A DNA stretch of 64,000 nucleotides from Virgibacillus oceani. Lineage in GTDB: Bacteria; Bacillota; Bacilli; Bacillales; Amphibacillaceae. Each line of letters begins with the position of its first letter. Positions within the stretch are counted from its first letter, which is position 1. The notes beneath the pieces were generated by a model that was given only the letters and a program-made list of their open reading frames with translations, did not search any database and had not been told where the DNA came from. The stretch is from assembly GCF_014638995.1 (NCBI RefSeq), contig NZ_BMFR01000003.1, positions 1 to 64,000 on the forward strand. Direction: 5' to 3'. Below are positions 1 through 9,054 of this stretch, one piece after another. The position numbers and the translations under genes were made by a program.

Positions 1-339
1 TAAGCAAATTGTACCTTGATAACTAAATATTTATTTATTTTCTTCTTGACATCTTACAGCAGGTCTTTCTGTAATTAGGAAAGCTTCAAATTAAGCCTTC
101 GTTTTTCCAAAGGTCGGTGGCAAAAAGTCGGAATTAAATTTTTTCAAGAAAAACTGATTGCTGTATTAACTTCTCACCCGCCTTTTATATTTCCAACCTA
201 ACTTTATTAAAAACTTTTTATACATAGACGTACATTATATCAGTATAAAGCCTATAAGCAAATTAAACAATACATGGTGGATGTTTACAAATAAAAAAGC
301 TTTTTCAAGAAAGAAAGTTACTTTTAAAGACACAAAAAT
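1..339. other. Gene-less left edge, upstream region of a gene outside the window
   Basis: No credible reading frame is seen here. Read on the minus strand, the stretch follows the spoVS terminator, contains a sigma-A-like promoter and then about 230 bases of untranslated sequence running off the window. The sequence before the edge forms only short hairpins (for example CCTTTG with CGAAGG). It is most simply the 5' untranslated region of the next minus-strand gene, whose identity cannot be seen. Confidence 0.5.
234..262 (-). promoter_or_regulatory. Sigma-A-like promoter reading towards the left window edge
   Basis: On the minus strand a perfect TATAAT (234-239) lies 17 bases after TTTGCT (257-262), or 16 after TTGCTT. 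It lies just after the spoVS terminator, as expected for an independent downstream transcription unit. The -35 match is only moderate. Confidence 0.45.
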
Positions 340-362
340 AGTGTTACGGATTACGTAACACT
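340..362 (-). terminator. Intrinsic terminator of spoVS
   Basis: Perfect 9-bp stem AGTGTTACG / CGTAACACT with a 5-base loop. On the minus strand it is followed by ATTTTTG. It begins about 20 bases after the spoVS stop codon. Confidence 0.85.
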
Positions 363-382
363 TATTATCAATTATTTAAATT

Positions 383-643
383 TTATCTAGGTTCCACTAT
401 TAACTTAATCGCAGTACGTTCTTCATTATCGATCATAATATCTGTAAAGGCTGGAATACAAATTAAATCAACTCCACTCGGTGCTACAAATCCTCTGGCA
501 ATGGCTACTGCTTTAACGGCCTGGTTTAATGCACCTGCGCCGATTGCTTGAATTTCCGCTGAGCCACGTTCTCGTAAGACGTTCGCAAGTGCGCCTGCTA
601 CTGAATTTGGACTTGATTTTGCTGACACTTTTAATATATCCAT
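383..643 (-). CDS. spoVS: Stage V sporulation protein S (SpoVS)
   Basis: Small Alba-like protein needed in B. subtilis for normal septation and progression through stage V of sporulation; its biochemical role is unclear. The 86-residue product is nearly identical to the family throughout (opening MDILKVSAKSS, closing IKLIVEPR). The reading frame extends six codons further upstream, but the ribosome binding site AAGGAGGT (651-658) lies inside that extension, so the start is the ATG at 643. It is a single-gene unit with its own terminator. Upstream, AGGTAAT and GAAT boxes (about 689-715) loosely resemble a sigma-H promoter, the known regulator of the B. subtilis gene, but the spacing is about two bases long. 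Confidence 0.95.
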   Translation of the reverse strand: MDILKVSAKSSPNSVAGALANVLRERGSAEIQAIGAGALNQAVKAVAIARGFVAPSGVDLICIPAFTDIMIDNEERTAIKLIVEPR

Positions 644-817
644 TACTAGTACCTCCTTCATTTGCTATTGTAGTTCTAATGCTACTATATTCTTGGAGAT
701 GATAGCTTATTACCTTATTATGCAGGAATGATTCTAAAAATTCAAATAGTCTATGTGAGAATGGTAATGAACAGAGTATTGCTACACATTGATAAAGCTT
801 TATAATGTTGCAGTCTA

Positions 818-1615
818 TTACCCAAAAAACGGATGGTCATCATTTATCAAAATTCGCTCTACTTTTGATGCGGATCCATCTTTTTCATTAATAGTTACTA
901 AGAAGCCATTTAATTGTGTTCTTCCCTTTTTATCAACTTCAAAACGTACTGGCAAATTAGTTAGAAACTTTTTCAATACAGCGTCCTTATCGGTTCCTAA
1001 AATTGCATCATAGGGACCTGTCATTCCTGCATCCGTAATATATGCTGTTCCCTTTGGCAAAATTCTTTCATCAGCTGTTTGTGTATGTGTGTGTGTTCCA
1101 ACTACTGCACTTACCCTTCCATCGACATACCAGCCCATCGCCTGTTTTTCACTGGTTGCCTCAGCATGGAAATCAAGAAAAATCAAATTTGTACGTTGTT
1201 TAGCTTTATTAATCATCTCATCTGCTTTACGAAATGGGTCATCAAGAGCAGGCAGGAAAGTTCGCCCTTGCATATTAATAACCGCTACTTCTATTCCATT
1301 TAAATTATAGTAAACAATTCCTTTTCCTGGGGTGCCCTCCGGAAAGTTTGCGGGGCGAACCATATATTTGGCGTCGTTAATAAACTCAAATATATCTTTC
1401 TTATCCCATGTATGGTTTCCCATTGTAATAACTTGAGCACCCCACTCCAAAAACTGCTTATAAATTTTTTCTGTAATCCCCTTACCTGATGCCGCATTTT
1501 CACCGTTTATTATTGTCATATGCGGGCGATATTTTTCTTTCAATTTTGGTAAGTATTCCTTGACCATATCACGTCCTGGTGAACCCACTACATCACCGAT
1601 AAATAATATTTTCAT
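818..1615 (-). CDS. ymdB: 2',3'-cyclic-nucleotide phosphodiesterase YmdB
   Basis: Calcineurin-like metallophosphoesterase acting on cyclic nucleotides. In B. subtilis it affects the switch between motility and biofilm programmes and RNA turnover. The 265-residue product carries the metal-binding motifs in order: GDVVGSPGRD at the N terminus, NGENAA, GNHTWD around residue 65, and GTHTH towards residue 180. The start chosen is the second in-frame ATG (MKILFIG), which matches the family and has an AGGATG-type binding site at a suitable distance. The upstream ATG at 1627 sits directly on that site. It follows rny, which has its own terminator. Confidence 0.95.
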   Translation of the reverse strand: MKILFIGDVVGSPGRDMVKEYLPKLKEKYRPHMTIINGENAASGKGITEKIYKQFLEWGAQVITMGNHTWDKKDIFEFINDAKYMVRPANFPEGTPGKGIVYYNLNGIEVAVINMQGRTFLPALDDPFRKADEMINKAKQRTNLIFLDFHAEATSEKQAMGWYVDGRVSAVVGTHTHTQTADERILPKGTAYITDAGMTGPYDAILGTDKDAVLKKFLTNLPVRFEVDKKGRTQLNGFLVTINEKDGSASKVERILINDDHPFFG

Positions 1616-1694
1616 CTTCAAAATCATCCTATCTATTAAAGTATCATAAGTGTTTCATAATGAAATATGTATTGTCAATTTTATTCCAAAAAAT

Positions 1695-1719
1695 AAAAGC
1701 GGCCAACTTGACCGCTTTT
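1695..1719 (-). terminator. Intrinsic terminator of rny
   Basis: Stem AAAAGCGG (1695-1702) with CCGCTTTT (1712-1719) followed on the minus strand by ATTTTTT. Its first two bases fall within the rny stop codon, so the hairpin begins directly at the end of the gene. Confidence 0.85.
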
Positions 1720-3277
1720 ATTTAGCATATTCAACTGCTCTTGTTTCTCGAATAACCGTTACTTTTATATGTCCTGGATAATCCAGTTCACCTTCAATTC
1801 GTTTGCGTATATCGCGTGCAATTCGAACCGATTCAATGTCGTCGATCTCATCAGGTTTAACTATAATGCGTATTTCACGTCCGGCTTGGATTGCAAACGA
1901 CTTCTCAACACCAGTAAATGATTCAGATATTTCTTCAAGCTTCTCTAAACGCTTAATATAATTCTCAAGTGTCTCACTTCTAGCCCCAGGTCTAGCGGCA
2001 GATAGTGCATCCGCAGCAGCTACAAGGATCGCAATGATTGATGTTGGTTCCTCGTCACCATGGTGGGAAGCAATTGAATTAATAACAACTTCATGTTCCT
2101 TATACTTCATTGCAAGTTCTTTGCCAATTTCTACGTGACTGCCTTCTACTTCATGGTCAATAGCTTTTCCAATATCATGCAAAAGACCCGCTCTTCTTGC
2201 AAGTGTTACATCTTCACCTAATTCAGCAGCAAGCAGCCCTGATAGGAATGCCACTTCTGTGGAATGCTTTAACACATTTTGACCATAGCTTGTACGATAT
2301 TTTAGACGACCGAGTATCTTCACAAGGTCTGGATGTAGACCATGTACACCAACTTCAAACGTTGTTTCCTCTCCAACTTCTCGTATATATTCGTCTACTT
2401 CACGTCTGGCTTTATCCACCATTTCTTCAATTCTCGCAGGGTGAATTCTGCCATCCTGAACAAGTTTTTCCAATGCCATACGAGCGGTTTCTCTTCTGAT
2501 CGGATCAAAACCGGATAAAATTACGGCCTCTGGTGTATCATCGATAATCAAATCAATACCAGTCAACGTTTCTAATGTACGTATATTACGACCTTCACGT
2601 CCGATGATTCGGCCTTTCATTTCATCATTTGGAAGGTTTACAACAGATACAGTTGTTTCAGCAACGTGGTCCGCAGCACAGCGCTGTAACGCTAGGGAAA
2701 GAATGTTTTTCGCTTTTTTATCAGCTTCTTCTTTCGCACGATTCTCAGCTTCTTTGATCATTAACGCTGACTCATGTGTAACCTCTTGTTCGATGCGTTC
2801 TAAAATTACCTGTCTTGCTTGGTCAGTAGTATATCCCGAAATGCGTTCAAGCTCCGTTTGCTGCTCTTGGATCATAGCTTCCACTTTGCTTTCCATTTCT
2901 TCAATTTGTTGTTGTTTTTCTGTTAGCGATTGTTCCTTTCTTTCTAATAAAAGTTCTCGCTTGTCCAGTGTTTCACTTTTTCTGTCCAGATTCTCTTCTT
3001 TTTGCATTAGACGATTTTCTTGTTTTTGCAATTCATTTCGTCTCTCACGCAGATCCTGTTCCATCTGCTGGCGAAGTGTATGATTCTCCTCTTTCGCCTC
3101 AAGAAGTGCCTCTTTCTTAGCGGCATCTGCATTCCGATGAGCCTCATCTACTATTTGCTTAGCTAACTTTTCTGCACTGGAAATTTTAGCTTCAGCTATA
3201 GATTTACGAATCAGATAACCAACAACAATACCGACGATTAGGGTAAGCAAAATGGAGATGATTAAGGTAATGTCCAC
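1718..3277 (-). CDS. rny: Ribonuclease Y
   Basis: Membrane-anchored endoribonuclease that starts mRNA decay in Firmicutes and a core partner of the degradosome-like network. The 519-residue product has an N-terminal membrane helix (about residues 2-24), a long charged coiled coil (about 30-200), a KH domain with [15 protein letters not shown], and an HD domain with HDIGKAID and SHHGDEEP. Start: a GTG at 3277 directly after AGGAGGT (3284-3290). The frame is open 21 codons further upstream, but that extension holds the binding site. A strong sigma-A promoter lies about 120 bases upstream. Confidence 0.96.
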   Translation of the reverse strand: MDITLIISILLTLIVGIVVGYLIRKSIAEAKISSAEKLAKQIVDEAHRNADAAKKEALLEAKEENHTLRQQMEQDLRERRNELQKQENRLMQKEENLDRKSETLDKRELLLERKEQSLTEKQQQIEEMESKVEAMIQEQQTELERISGYTTDQARQVILERIEQEVTHESALMIKEAENRAKEEADKKAKNILSLALQRCAADHVAETTVSVVNLPNDEMKGRIIGREGRNIRTLETLTGIDLIIDDTPEAVILSGFDPIRRETARMALEKLVQDGRIHPARIEEMVDKARREVDEYIREVGEETTFEVGVHGLHPDLVKILGRLKYRTSYGQNVLKHSTEVAFLSGLLAAELGEDVTLARRAGLLHDIGKAIDHEVEGSHVEIGKELAMKYKEHEVVINSIASHHGDEEPTSIIAILVAAADALSAARPGARSETLENYIKRLEKLEEISESFTGVEKSFAIQAGREIRIIVKPDEIDDIESVRIARDIRKRIEGELDYPGHIKVTVIRETRAVEYAK

Positions 3278-3394
3278 GATTTCACCTCCTATTGCTATAA
3301 AGTTGTACAATTCATTATTGTCGGCATGTACAAAAATCAAATAGTAATAAATGACAAAAATTGTATAATAAAAATTATAAAATTATACATATTA

Positions 3395-3423
3395 ATTTTA
3401 ATTGCCATTTTAGCCAATGTCAA
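3395..3423 (-). promoter_or_regulatory. Sigma-A promoter of rny
   Basis: Consensus TTGACA (3418-3423), 17-base spacer, TAAAAT (3395-3400) on the minus strand. The predicted start of transcription leaves an mRNA leader of about 110 bases before the rny GTG. Confidence 0.75.
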
Positions 3424-3548
3424 GGAAACGTCACAATTTAAAAAGACTATTTCGAATAAATTCCTTTTAAACCGCAGGAACATAATACCAAATTATTAAT
3501 TAGTATTTGTCTATATCCATTCTATCCAAAAAGTCATGAAAAAGACAA

Positions 3549-3584
3549 AAAACCTTTGCAAATTTAATTGTCTGCAAAGGTTTT
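3549..3584 (-). terminator. Intrinsic terminator of recA
   Basis: 12-bp perfect stem AAAACCTTTGCA (3549-3560) / TGCAAAGGTTTT (3573-3584), the T-run continuing on the minus strand after the second arm. It begins 11 bases after the recA stop. Confidence 0.9.
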
Positions 3585-3595
3585 ATAAAAATTAT

Positions 3596-4630
3596 TTATA
3601 CATCCAGTGTTTCCTGTTGTTCTTCACCGACAGCTTCGTCAGTTTCGTCTAAATTATAATGCTTGCGGATAGCATCATGTATTTCCGCCATAATATCTTC
3701 ATTTTCCTTCAAAAATTGTTTTGCATTTTCCCTGCCTTGACCTAGTCTTTCTTCATTATAAGAATACCAGGCACCACTTTTTAAAACGATATCCAGGTCT
3801 GAACCGATATCAAGTATTTCACCTTCTTTTGAAATACCTTCCCCATACATAATATCAACCTCAGCTTGCTTAAATGGAGGAGCAACTTTATTTTTAACTA
3901 CTTTTATCCTTGCTTTATTCCCTACCATATCATTACCTTGTTTAAGTGTTTCTGCACGACGAACCTCTAGTCTAACAGATGAATAGAATTTAAGTGCACG
4001 GCCACCTGGTGTAGTTTCCGGATTACCGAACATAACACCGACTTTTTCACGAATTTGGTTAATAAAAATGGCGGTTGTTTTGGATTTATTAATCGCCCCA
4101 GATAGCTTTCTTAATGCCTGTGACATTAAGCGGGCCTGTAACCCCACGTGAGCGTCTCCCATTTCTCCCTCAATTTCCGCTTTCGGAACCAAGGCTGCTA
4201 CAGAATCTACCACGATAATGTCAACCGCACCACTCCGCACAAGTGCTTCAGCGATTTCCAGTGCCTGTTCACCTGTATCTGGCTGTGATAAGAGCAATTC
4301 ATCGATATTTACACCCAAAGCACGAGCATAATTAGGGTCCAGTGCATGTTCAGCATCGATAAACGCTGCTTGTCCGCCTTTTCGCTGTGCTTCAGCTATT
4401 GCATGTAACGCTACAGTCGTTTTACCCGATGATTCAGGACCATAAATTTCAACTACGCGCCCGCGTGGATAACCACCAATGCCTAATGCAACATCCAATG
4501 CTAAAGAACCACTTGGAATCGTTGCAATTTTTTGTCCCTCCTGGTCACCTAACTTCATAATTGAGCCTTTACCAAATTGTTTTTCTATTTGTCTTAATGC
4601 CATATCTAAAGCCTGTTTTTTATCACTCAA
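3596..4630 (-). CDS. recA: Recombinase A
   Basis: ATP-dependent DNA strand-exchange protein and co-protease for LexA in the SOS response. The 344 residues match the family length. Walker A is GPESSGKT (about 64-71), Walker B is the [10 protein letters not shown] segment near 140, and the DNA-binding loop contains [20 protein letters not shown]. The start is a TTG at 4630 preceded by AAGGAGGT at 8 bases; it gives the family N terminus [12 protein letters not shown], whereas the next ATG would remove it. It is monocistronic here, with its own promoter, LexA box and terminator. Confidence 0.97.
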   Translation of the reverse strand: MSDKKQALDMALRQIEKQFGKGSIMKLGDQEGQKIATIPSGSLALDVALGIGGYPRGRVVEIYGPESSGKTTVALHAIAEAQRKGGQAAFIDAEHALDPNYARALGVNIDELLLSQPDTGEQALEIAEALVRSGAVDIIVVDSVAALVPKAEIEGEMGDAHVGLQARLMSQALRKLSGAINKSKTTAIFINQIREKVGVMFGNPETTPGGRALKFYSSVRLEVRRAETLKQGNDMVGNKARIKVVKNKVAPPFKQAEVDIMYGEGISKEGEILDIGSDLDIVLKSGAWYSYNEERLGQGRENAKQFLKENEDIMAEIHDAIRKHYNLDETDEAVGEEQQETLDV

Positions 4631-4660
4631 CGAGCTTACCTCCTTTAATTATCTAGTTAT

Positions 4661-4689
4661 ATCATACCTTGTTTTTAATTATTTGCCAA
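4661..4689 (-). promoter_or_regulatory. Sigma-A promoter of recA
   Basis: Minus-strand TTGGCA (4684-4689), exact 17-base spacer, TATGAT (4661-4666). It lies about 30 bases upstream of the recA start codon, with a LexA box just upstream of the -35. Confidence 0.75.
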
Positions 4690-4697
4690 GAAAAAAT

Positions 4698-4711
4698 CGA
4701 ATAAATGTTCT
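4698..4711 (-). promoter_or_regulatory. LexA (SOS) operator of recA
   Basis: CGAATAAATGTTCT resembles the Firmicute LexA/DinR site CGAAC-N4-GTTCG: the left half is CGAAT, the right half GTTCT, with the expected 4-base centre. It lies 8 bases upstream of the -35 of the recA promoter. SOS control of recA is established in B. subtilis; that this particular site is used is inferred. Confidence 0.7.
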
Positions 4712-4806
4712 CGTTTTTGTGTAACTTATTTTCTATAAAACTAGAAATTCATTATAAGTTCACAATCCAAAATAGAATTTCCTGCAAAAACTTAATGGGA
4801 ACAATG

Positions 4807-6051
4807 CTATTTTACGTATTTTAGCAAAAGTTCATATCCTTTTTGTACCGCCTTATTCCTAATCGTTTGCCTTTCTCCATGAAATATAAACTTCTTAACA
4901 TAATCACGATTTTGATTAATTGAAACTGCAATATATACTGTTCCAGGAGGTTTTCCTTCTGTTGCATCAGGACCCGCCACACCCGTAAAACTAATTCCAA
5001 TATCCGATCCTAATAATTTTCGGACATTAACGGCCATTTCTAATGCACATTCCTCACTAACTGTTCCCTGATTCATAATTGTTTCAGAAGCTACTTTTAA
5101 GACGTTCTCCTTAACTTTTGAATCATAGCAAACAATTCCACCTGTACAAACAGATGATGCTCCATTATTTGCAATGAGCTTATCTGTAAACATTCCACCT
5201 GTAATGCTTTCTGCTGCAGCAATTGTCAGGTTTTTTTCCTTTAATAGTCCGAAAACTTTCCCCTCTAGATTTTGTTCATCAAAACCAAAGAAATAGGTAC
5301 CCACTTTTTCAAAGATTTGATTTTGTGTACGTTCTATTAAATCTTGCGCTTTTTCCATTGTATCTGCTTTGGCAGTTAGACGAATAGCTACTCCCTGCTC
5401 CTGTGCAAGTGGTGCAATAGTTGGATTTGTCTGGTGCTTAATAATCGTGCTTAATTCATGTTCCAGGGTAGCTTCACCGATTCCGATAAATTTAAGCATT
5501 GTTGACTTAATAACTTTACTATCCCCAGTCATTTTTCCTAAATAGGGCAGTACACCGTTTGTAACCATTGATTTCATCTCTTTAGGAACGCCAGGAAGAA
5601 AAATCCATGTCTTATTATCGAAGGATACAACCATTCCCGGGGCCATTCCAACATTGTTTTCAATCACATGGGCACCAGCAAAAACACGTGCCTGCTTTTT
5701 ATTGTTCGGTGTCATTCCACGATTTTGTTTTTTGAAATAAGTTTCAATTTTATTCATCGATTCCTTATGTTCAACCATCTCTACGTTAGAAATGTTTTGA
5801 AACGCCTCTCTTGTAAGATCATCATCGGTTGGACCAAGTCCGCCTGTTACGATAATAATATCGGATCGTTTAGCGGATTGATTGAACTGATCTTGTACTC
5901 GAAGCAAATTATCACCGACAACAGTATGATAATAAACATCAATTCCATGCATAGCTAATTGCTGTGAGATCCATTTTGCATTCGTATTAGCAATTTGACC
6001 AAGCAATAATTCTGTTCCTACTGCAATAATTTCTGATTTTAGTTGCGTCAT
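4807..6051 (-). CDS. cinA: CinA: competence/damage-inducible protein, nucleotide-cleaning enzyme
   Basis: 414 residues, usual length for CinA. The N-terminal molybdopterin-binding-like domain contains GTELLLG and GGLGPTDDDLT. The C-terminal CinA domain, related to nicotinamide-mononucleotide deamidases, contains AAESITGG and TGVAGPD. In relatives the domains give ADP-ribose pyrophosphatase and NMN deamidase activity; in Gram-positive bacteria the gene often precedes recA and is linked to competence. The start ATG overlaps the pgsA stop codon by one base (TAATG), so the two are translationally coupled. About 180 bases separate it from recA, which has its own promoter. Confidence 0.94.
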   Translation of the reverse strand: MTQLKSEIIAVGTELLLGQIANTNAKWISQQLAMHGIDVYYHTVVGDNLLRVQDQFNQSAKRSDIIIVTGGLGPTDDDLTREAFQNISNVEMVEHKESMNKIETYFKKQNRGMTPNNKKQARVFAGAHVIENNVGMAPGMVVSFDNKTWIFLPGVPKEMKSMVTNGVLPYLGKMTGDSKVIKSTMLKFIGIGEATLEHELSTIIKHQTNPTIAPLAQEQGVAIRLTAKADTMEKAQDLIERTQNQIFEKVGTYFFGFDEQNLEGKVFGLLKEKNLTIAAAESITGGMFTDKLIANNGASSVCTGGIVCYDSKVKENVLKVASETIMNQGTVSEECALEMAVNVRKLLGSDIGISFTGVAGPDATEGKPPGTVYIAVSINQNRDYVKKFIFHGERQTIRNKAVQKGYELLLKYVK

Positions 6052-6629
6052 TATTTAGAATCCCTCATTACATTCCAGTTTTTAACAAAATAATCATATC
6101 CGGAAAGAATAGTGAAAAATAATGCAATATAAAGCATAATTGCTGCAAATGGAAAATTTACATACGAAAACGGGAAATTATGCAATAGCAATGCAGCAAT
6201 TGCAACGATTTGTGTAACTGTTTTTAATTTGCCCATTTTGCTTGCAGCGAGCACAATTCCCTCACCAGCTGCCACAAGGCGCAGCCCCGTTACAGCAAAT
6301 TCCCGGCTGATAATAATTATTACAACCCATGCAGGTGCTAAACCCATCTCAACTAATAAAATTAGCGCAGCTGACACAAGCAGTTTGTCTGCCAGTGGAT
6401 CAAGAAATTTTCCTAAATTTGTAACCAAATTGTGTTTTCTCGCGTAATAACCATCAATCCAGTCAGTTGCAGATGCGATGATAAATAGCAAAGCAGCTGC
6501 AAAATGGGAAATCGGTAATTCGTTCTCACCGATTTGCCAGTCGCCCCAATTGAACGGAACACTTAGCAGCACGATGAAAATTGGAATAAGAAAAATTCGT
6601 GATAGTGTAATTCTATTTGGTATGTTCAT
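6051..6629 (-). CDS. pgsA: CDP-diacylglycerol-glycerol-3-phosphate 3-phosphatidyltransferase
   Basis: Membrane enzyme making phosphatidylglycerol phosphate, the first committed step to phosphatidylglycerol. The 192-residue product has several hydrophobic helices and the CDP-alcohol phosphotransferase signature with ordered acidic residues, DWIDGYYAR followed by GKFLDPLADK. The start is the ATG at 6629 (MNIPNRITLSR) behind AGGAGG; the frame is open 13 codons further upstream but those residues are not family-like. It lies between rodZ and cinA, and a hairpin upstream may separate it partly from rodZ. Confidence 0.95.
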   Translation of the reverse strand: MNIPNRITLSRIFLIPIFIVLLSVPFNWGDWQIGENELPISHFAAALLFIIASATDWIDGYYARKHNLVTNLGKFLDPLADKLLVSAALILLVEMGLAPAWVVIIIISREFAVTGLRLVAAGEGIVLAASKMGKLKTVTQIVAIAALLLHNFPFSYVNFPFAAIMLYIALFFTILSGYDYFVKNWNVMRDSK

Positions 6630-6655
6630 AACGTTTCCTCCTGTATTTACGATAT

Positions 6656-6692
6656 AAAACCCTTCCACAGTGGATTGAAGGGGAAGGGTTTT
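6656..6692 (-). terminator. Terminator-like hairpin between rodZ and pgsA
   Basis: 11-bp stem AAAACCCTTCC (6656-6666) / GGAAGGGTTTT (6682-6692) in the short gap after rodZ. The U-run on the minus strand is modest (TTTTATAT). No strong separate pgsA promoter is visible, so it may terminate only partly. Confidence 0.6.
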
Positions 6693-6704
6693 AGGTTACT
6701 ATGA

Positions 6705-7625
6705 CTACTGTTCTGGTGTCTGATTAATATTGATCCAAATATATTGGGAGACTATTTCCGGATTAACAGGATATTCCAGCTCGACACCATTTATTGTGAT
6801 ATCCAATTCAGGTGCTCTCCCAACGTTGAAGCGCACACGCTCCTCATCTGATATATCGATTTCAAGCGGAGAATTTTCAGAAGTAACCATGCCTGAATAG
6901 TAGGATTTTCCATCTTCATTTGTAACATCCAACCATGATTCTCCATCAGATTCAAAAGTTACCTTTACTTGCTCACCTGCATTTTCTAAAGAAAGTGTTG
7001 ATTCAGGACGATTACCCGTACCTTCCTCTACAACAGTTAATTTAGGTTCTGGGTTTTCTGTATCATCCTCGCCCTGTTCGGTTCCATCTGATTGCTCATC
7101 ATCTGTAGTATCGTCTGTTGCAGATTCTTCATTGTTTGTACTGTCCTTTGATTGTTGATCTTTTTCATCAGGATTATAAATAATTTCATTGTCATCCGGT
7201 TGTTCTACAGGTTCTTCACTGCCATTTGATAGTGTTTTTTGATAGAAAAGCCAAGCGGCAAAAATAATACCAATAACCAATAATACAACAATGATGGTTG
7301 GGATAATTGAAAAAATCGCAGAACCCTTCGCTGGATTATTTTCTTTTCTTGAACGTTGGATTCGTGTATATTGTTCAGAATCATTTTCTTCCGTTTTTGG
7401 AATCTCTTCTTTATATTCTTCGAGAAGATCATTAGGATCCAACCCAACTGCTGTAGCATATTCTTTTATAAATGCCCTTGCATAAAATTTACCGGGCAGA
7501 ATGTTAAAATTGCCTTCTTCAATTGCAATTAAATACCTTTTTTGTATTTTAGTTGTTTCCTGTAGGCTTTCTAAAGATATATCCTTTGCAACTCTTGCCT
7601 CTTTCAGTCTTGCACCTATTTCCAT
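6705..7625 (-). CDS. rodZ: RodZ, cell-shape protein with N-terminal HTH
   Basis: Bitopic membrane protein linking MreB filaments to the cell-wall elongation machinery. The 306-residue product has an N-terminal HTH_25 domain (about 1-75, GARLKEARVAKDISLESLQ), a linker, one membrane helix (about 105-130, FSIIPTIIVVLLVIGIIF), a very acidic Asp/Glu/Ser/Thr-rich extracellular linker, and a C-terminal beta-rich domain (DUF4115). The start at ATG 7625 gives the family N terminus MEIGARLKEAR; an ATG four codons upstream has no better binding site. The long acidic linker would suit a salt-tolerant organism, but that is inference. Confidence 0.9.
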   Translation of the reverse strand: MEIGARLKEARVAKDISLESLQETTKIQKRYLIAIEEGNFNILPGKFYARAFIKEYATAVGLDPNDLLEEYKEEIPKTEENDSEQYTRIQRSRKENNPAKGSAIFSIIPTIIVVLLVIGIIFAAWLFYQKTLSNGSEEPVEQPDDNEIIYNPDEKDQQSKDSTNNEESATDDTTDDEQSDGTEQGEDDTENPEPKLTVVEEGTGNRPESTLSLENAGEQVKVTFESDGESWLDVTNEDGKSYYSGMVTSENSPLEIDISDEERVRFNVGRAPELDITINGVELEYPVNPEIVSQYIWININQTPEQ

Positions 7626-7642
7626 AAATAACACCATCCATT

Positions 7643-8434
7643 TTAAAAATCAAACGCCGAAAAGCCGCTATCTTGGTTAAATCGCTGTTCTGCAATTGGT
7701 TCGTAAGTGATTTCTTCATTTTCATTGCTGCGGAGCTCTATAATATAGTCAAAATCATCTAATTCATACTCGGTCGATTGAACAAACATATCTGGATGTT
7801 CGACAACTTTAATTGCTGGCAATTGCATAATTTCCCGAATTAATTGCCAATGTTTTTCATTGGCTCTCTGTGTCGATACAATTCCATCAATTATGTACAG
7901 ATTATCACTATCGTATTCATCTTGAATTAATTGACTTCGGATGGTTTGCTTTAATAATGTACTTGATACAAACAACCAACGCTTATTAGCACACACGCTT
8001 GCTGCAACAATCGATTCTGTCTTACCCACACGCGGCATTCCGCGTATTCCAATTAATTTATGGCCTTCCTTTTTATATAATTCTGCCATAAAGTCTACAA
8101 GTAAACCTAGTTCATTACGGACAAAGCGAAACGTTTTTCGATCATCAACATCACTGTTAATGTATCTTCCGTGTCGTACAGCCAATTTATCGCGTAATTT
8201 AGGTTTCCTTATTTTCGTAATTTTAATTGTATCCATTGTCTGTAATATAGATTTTAACCTAGTAATTTGTTCATCATGATTGGAAAGAAGCAGCATGCCC
8301 CGTCTCGAATTCTCAACTCCATTTATCGAAATGATATTAATGGATAACATGCCTAGTAATGAAGAGATGTCACCCAATAATCCAGGTCGGTTATATTGGA
8401 TTTCATATTCAAGATACCACTCTGTTTTCTCCAT
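7643..8434 (-). CDS. ymfK: YmfK family protein (DUF3388)
   Basis: 263 residues, closely matching B. subtilis YmfK along its whole length. The N terminus (YNRPGLLGDISSLLGMLSINIISINGVE) looks like an ACT-type regulatory fold, and a later GMPRVGKTES segment resembles a P-loop, suggesting nucleotide binding. The biochemical function is unknown. Start: ATG at 8434 behind AAGGAGCG; the open frame extends 36 codons further but that part is unlike relatives. It precedes rodZ by about 17 bases and is probably co-transcribed with it. Confidence 0.88.
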   Translation of the reverse strand: MEKTEWYLEYEIQYNRPGLLGDISSLLGMLSINIISINGVENSRRGMLLLSNHDEQITRLKSILQTMDTIKITKIRKPKLRDKLAVRHGRYINSDVDDRKTFRFVRNELGLLVDFMAELYKKEGHKLIGIRGMPRVGKTESIVAASVCANKRWLFVSSTLLKQTIRSQLIQDEYDSDNLYIIDGIVSTQRANEKHWQLIREIMQLPAIKVVEHPDMFVQSTEYELDDFDYIIELRSNENEEITYEPIAEQRFNQDSGFSAFDF

Positions 8435-8685
8435 AATACGCTCCTTATAAGTTGCCATAATAATTTTAACTGTCGAATTAATTTTAAACTCTCTCTCTAT
8501 ATAATATATGATTTTCGGTTCAGTGAAAAGGAGATTATTCATATAAATAGTTATTCCAAGAAAAATATGCTAAATTAACTATTCATTACTATTTACACAT
8601 AATTATATTCATACAATTATTGAAATTACCGCGATTCATATTCGCAACTCGCGCTTTAAATGGTTTTCTGCAGACAAATAAAAAT

Positions 8686-8715
8686 AAAGAAGCTGATAAA
8701 TATGACAGCTTCTTT
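8686..8715 (-). terminator. Intrinsic terminator of ymfJ
   Basis: Perfect 10-bp stem AAAGAAGCTG (8686-8695) / CAGCTTCTTT (8706-8715), followed on the minus strand by ATTTTTATTTG. It starts 9 bases after the ymfJ stop and separates ymfJ from ymfK. Confidence 0.88.
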
Positions 8716-8724
8716 ACTAAACCG

Positions 8725-8979
8725 TTAATTTGTTTTTCCTTGCACAAGTTTAACCATAGAATTCGCAATTGCGTGTCTTTCGTCCTCGGAAGCTGCATTC
8801 CATAACTCCCTTAATATTGCTTCCTCATTATTTTTTGCATCCGTATGTTTGGAGAGATAATCGCCAACTTCATATGCCATATTTGAAATAGTCTGCTGAC
8901 TCATACCTTCTTGCTGTGCCTGCTGCAGTCTATTAGCTAAAAAATCTTTCCAAGTATCGAAATTATCCAACACTGACAT
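8725..8979 (-). CDS. ymfJ: YmfJ family small protein (DUF3243)
   Basis: 84-residue soluble, helix-rich protein of the DUF3243 family, conserved at this position in Bacillaceae. No catalytic motif is visible and the function is unknown. The start ATG has a GGAGG-type binding site just upstream (complement at about 8987-8994). It ends in a strong terminator. Confidence 0.88.
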   Translation of the reverse strand: MSVLDNFDTWKDFLANRLQQAQQEGMSQQTISNMAYEVGDYLSKHTDAKNNEEAILRELWNAASEDERHAIANSMVKLVQGKTN

Positions 8980-9054
8980 GATATAGCCTCCTCCTTTATT
9001 TTGTCATGTATAGTATTTGATTATCAAACAGGTTTATACATGTAAAAGAAGAAT

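Larger units (their letters stand above)
3278..3595. other. Intergenic region between rny and recA
   Basis: Holds the rny promoter (3395-3423) and the recA terminator (3549-3584). The rest is AT-rich with no reading frame. B. subtilis has pbpX at this position; nothing resembling a penicillin-binding protein is present here. Confidence 0.7.

Noticed and set aside
48-78. Plus-strand TTGACA-N18-TGTAAT near the left edge
   Set aside because: No plus-strand gene follows and all genes run the other way; the -10 is weak and such matches are common in AT-rich DNA.
8435-8542. 36-codon N-terminal extension of ymfK
   Set aside because: Sequence is unlike relatives, and a good AAGGAGCG binding site sits before the internal ATG at 8434.
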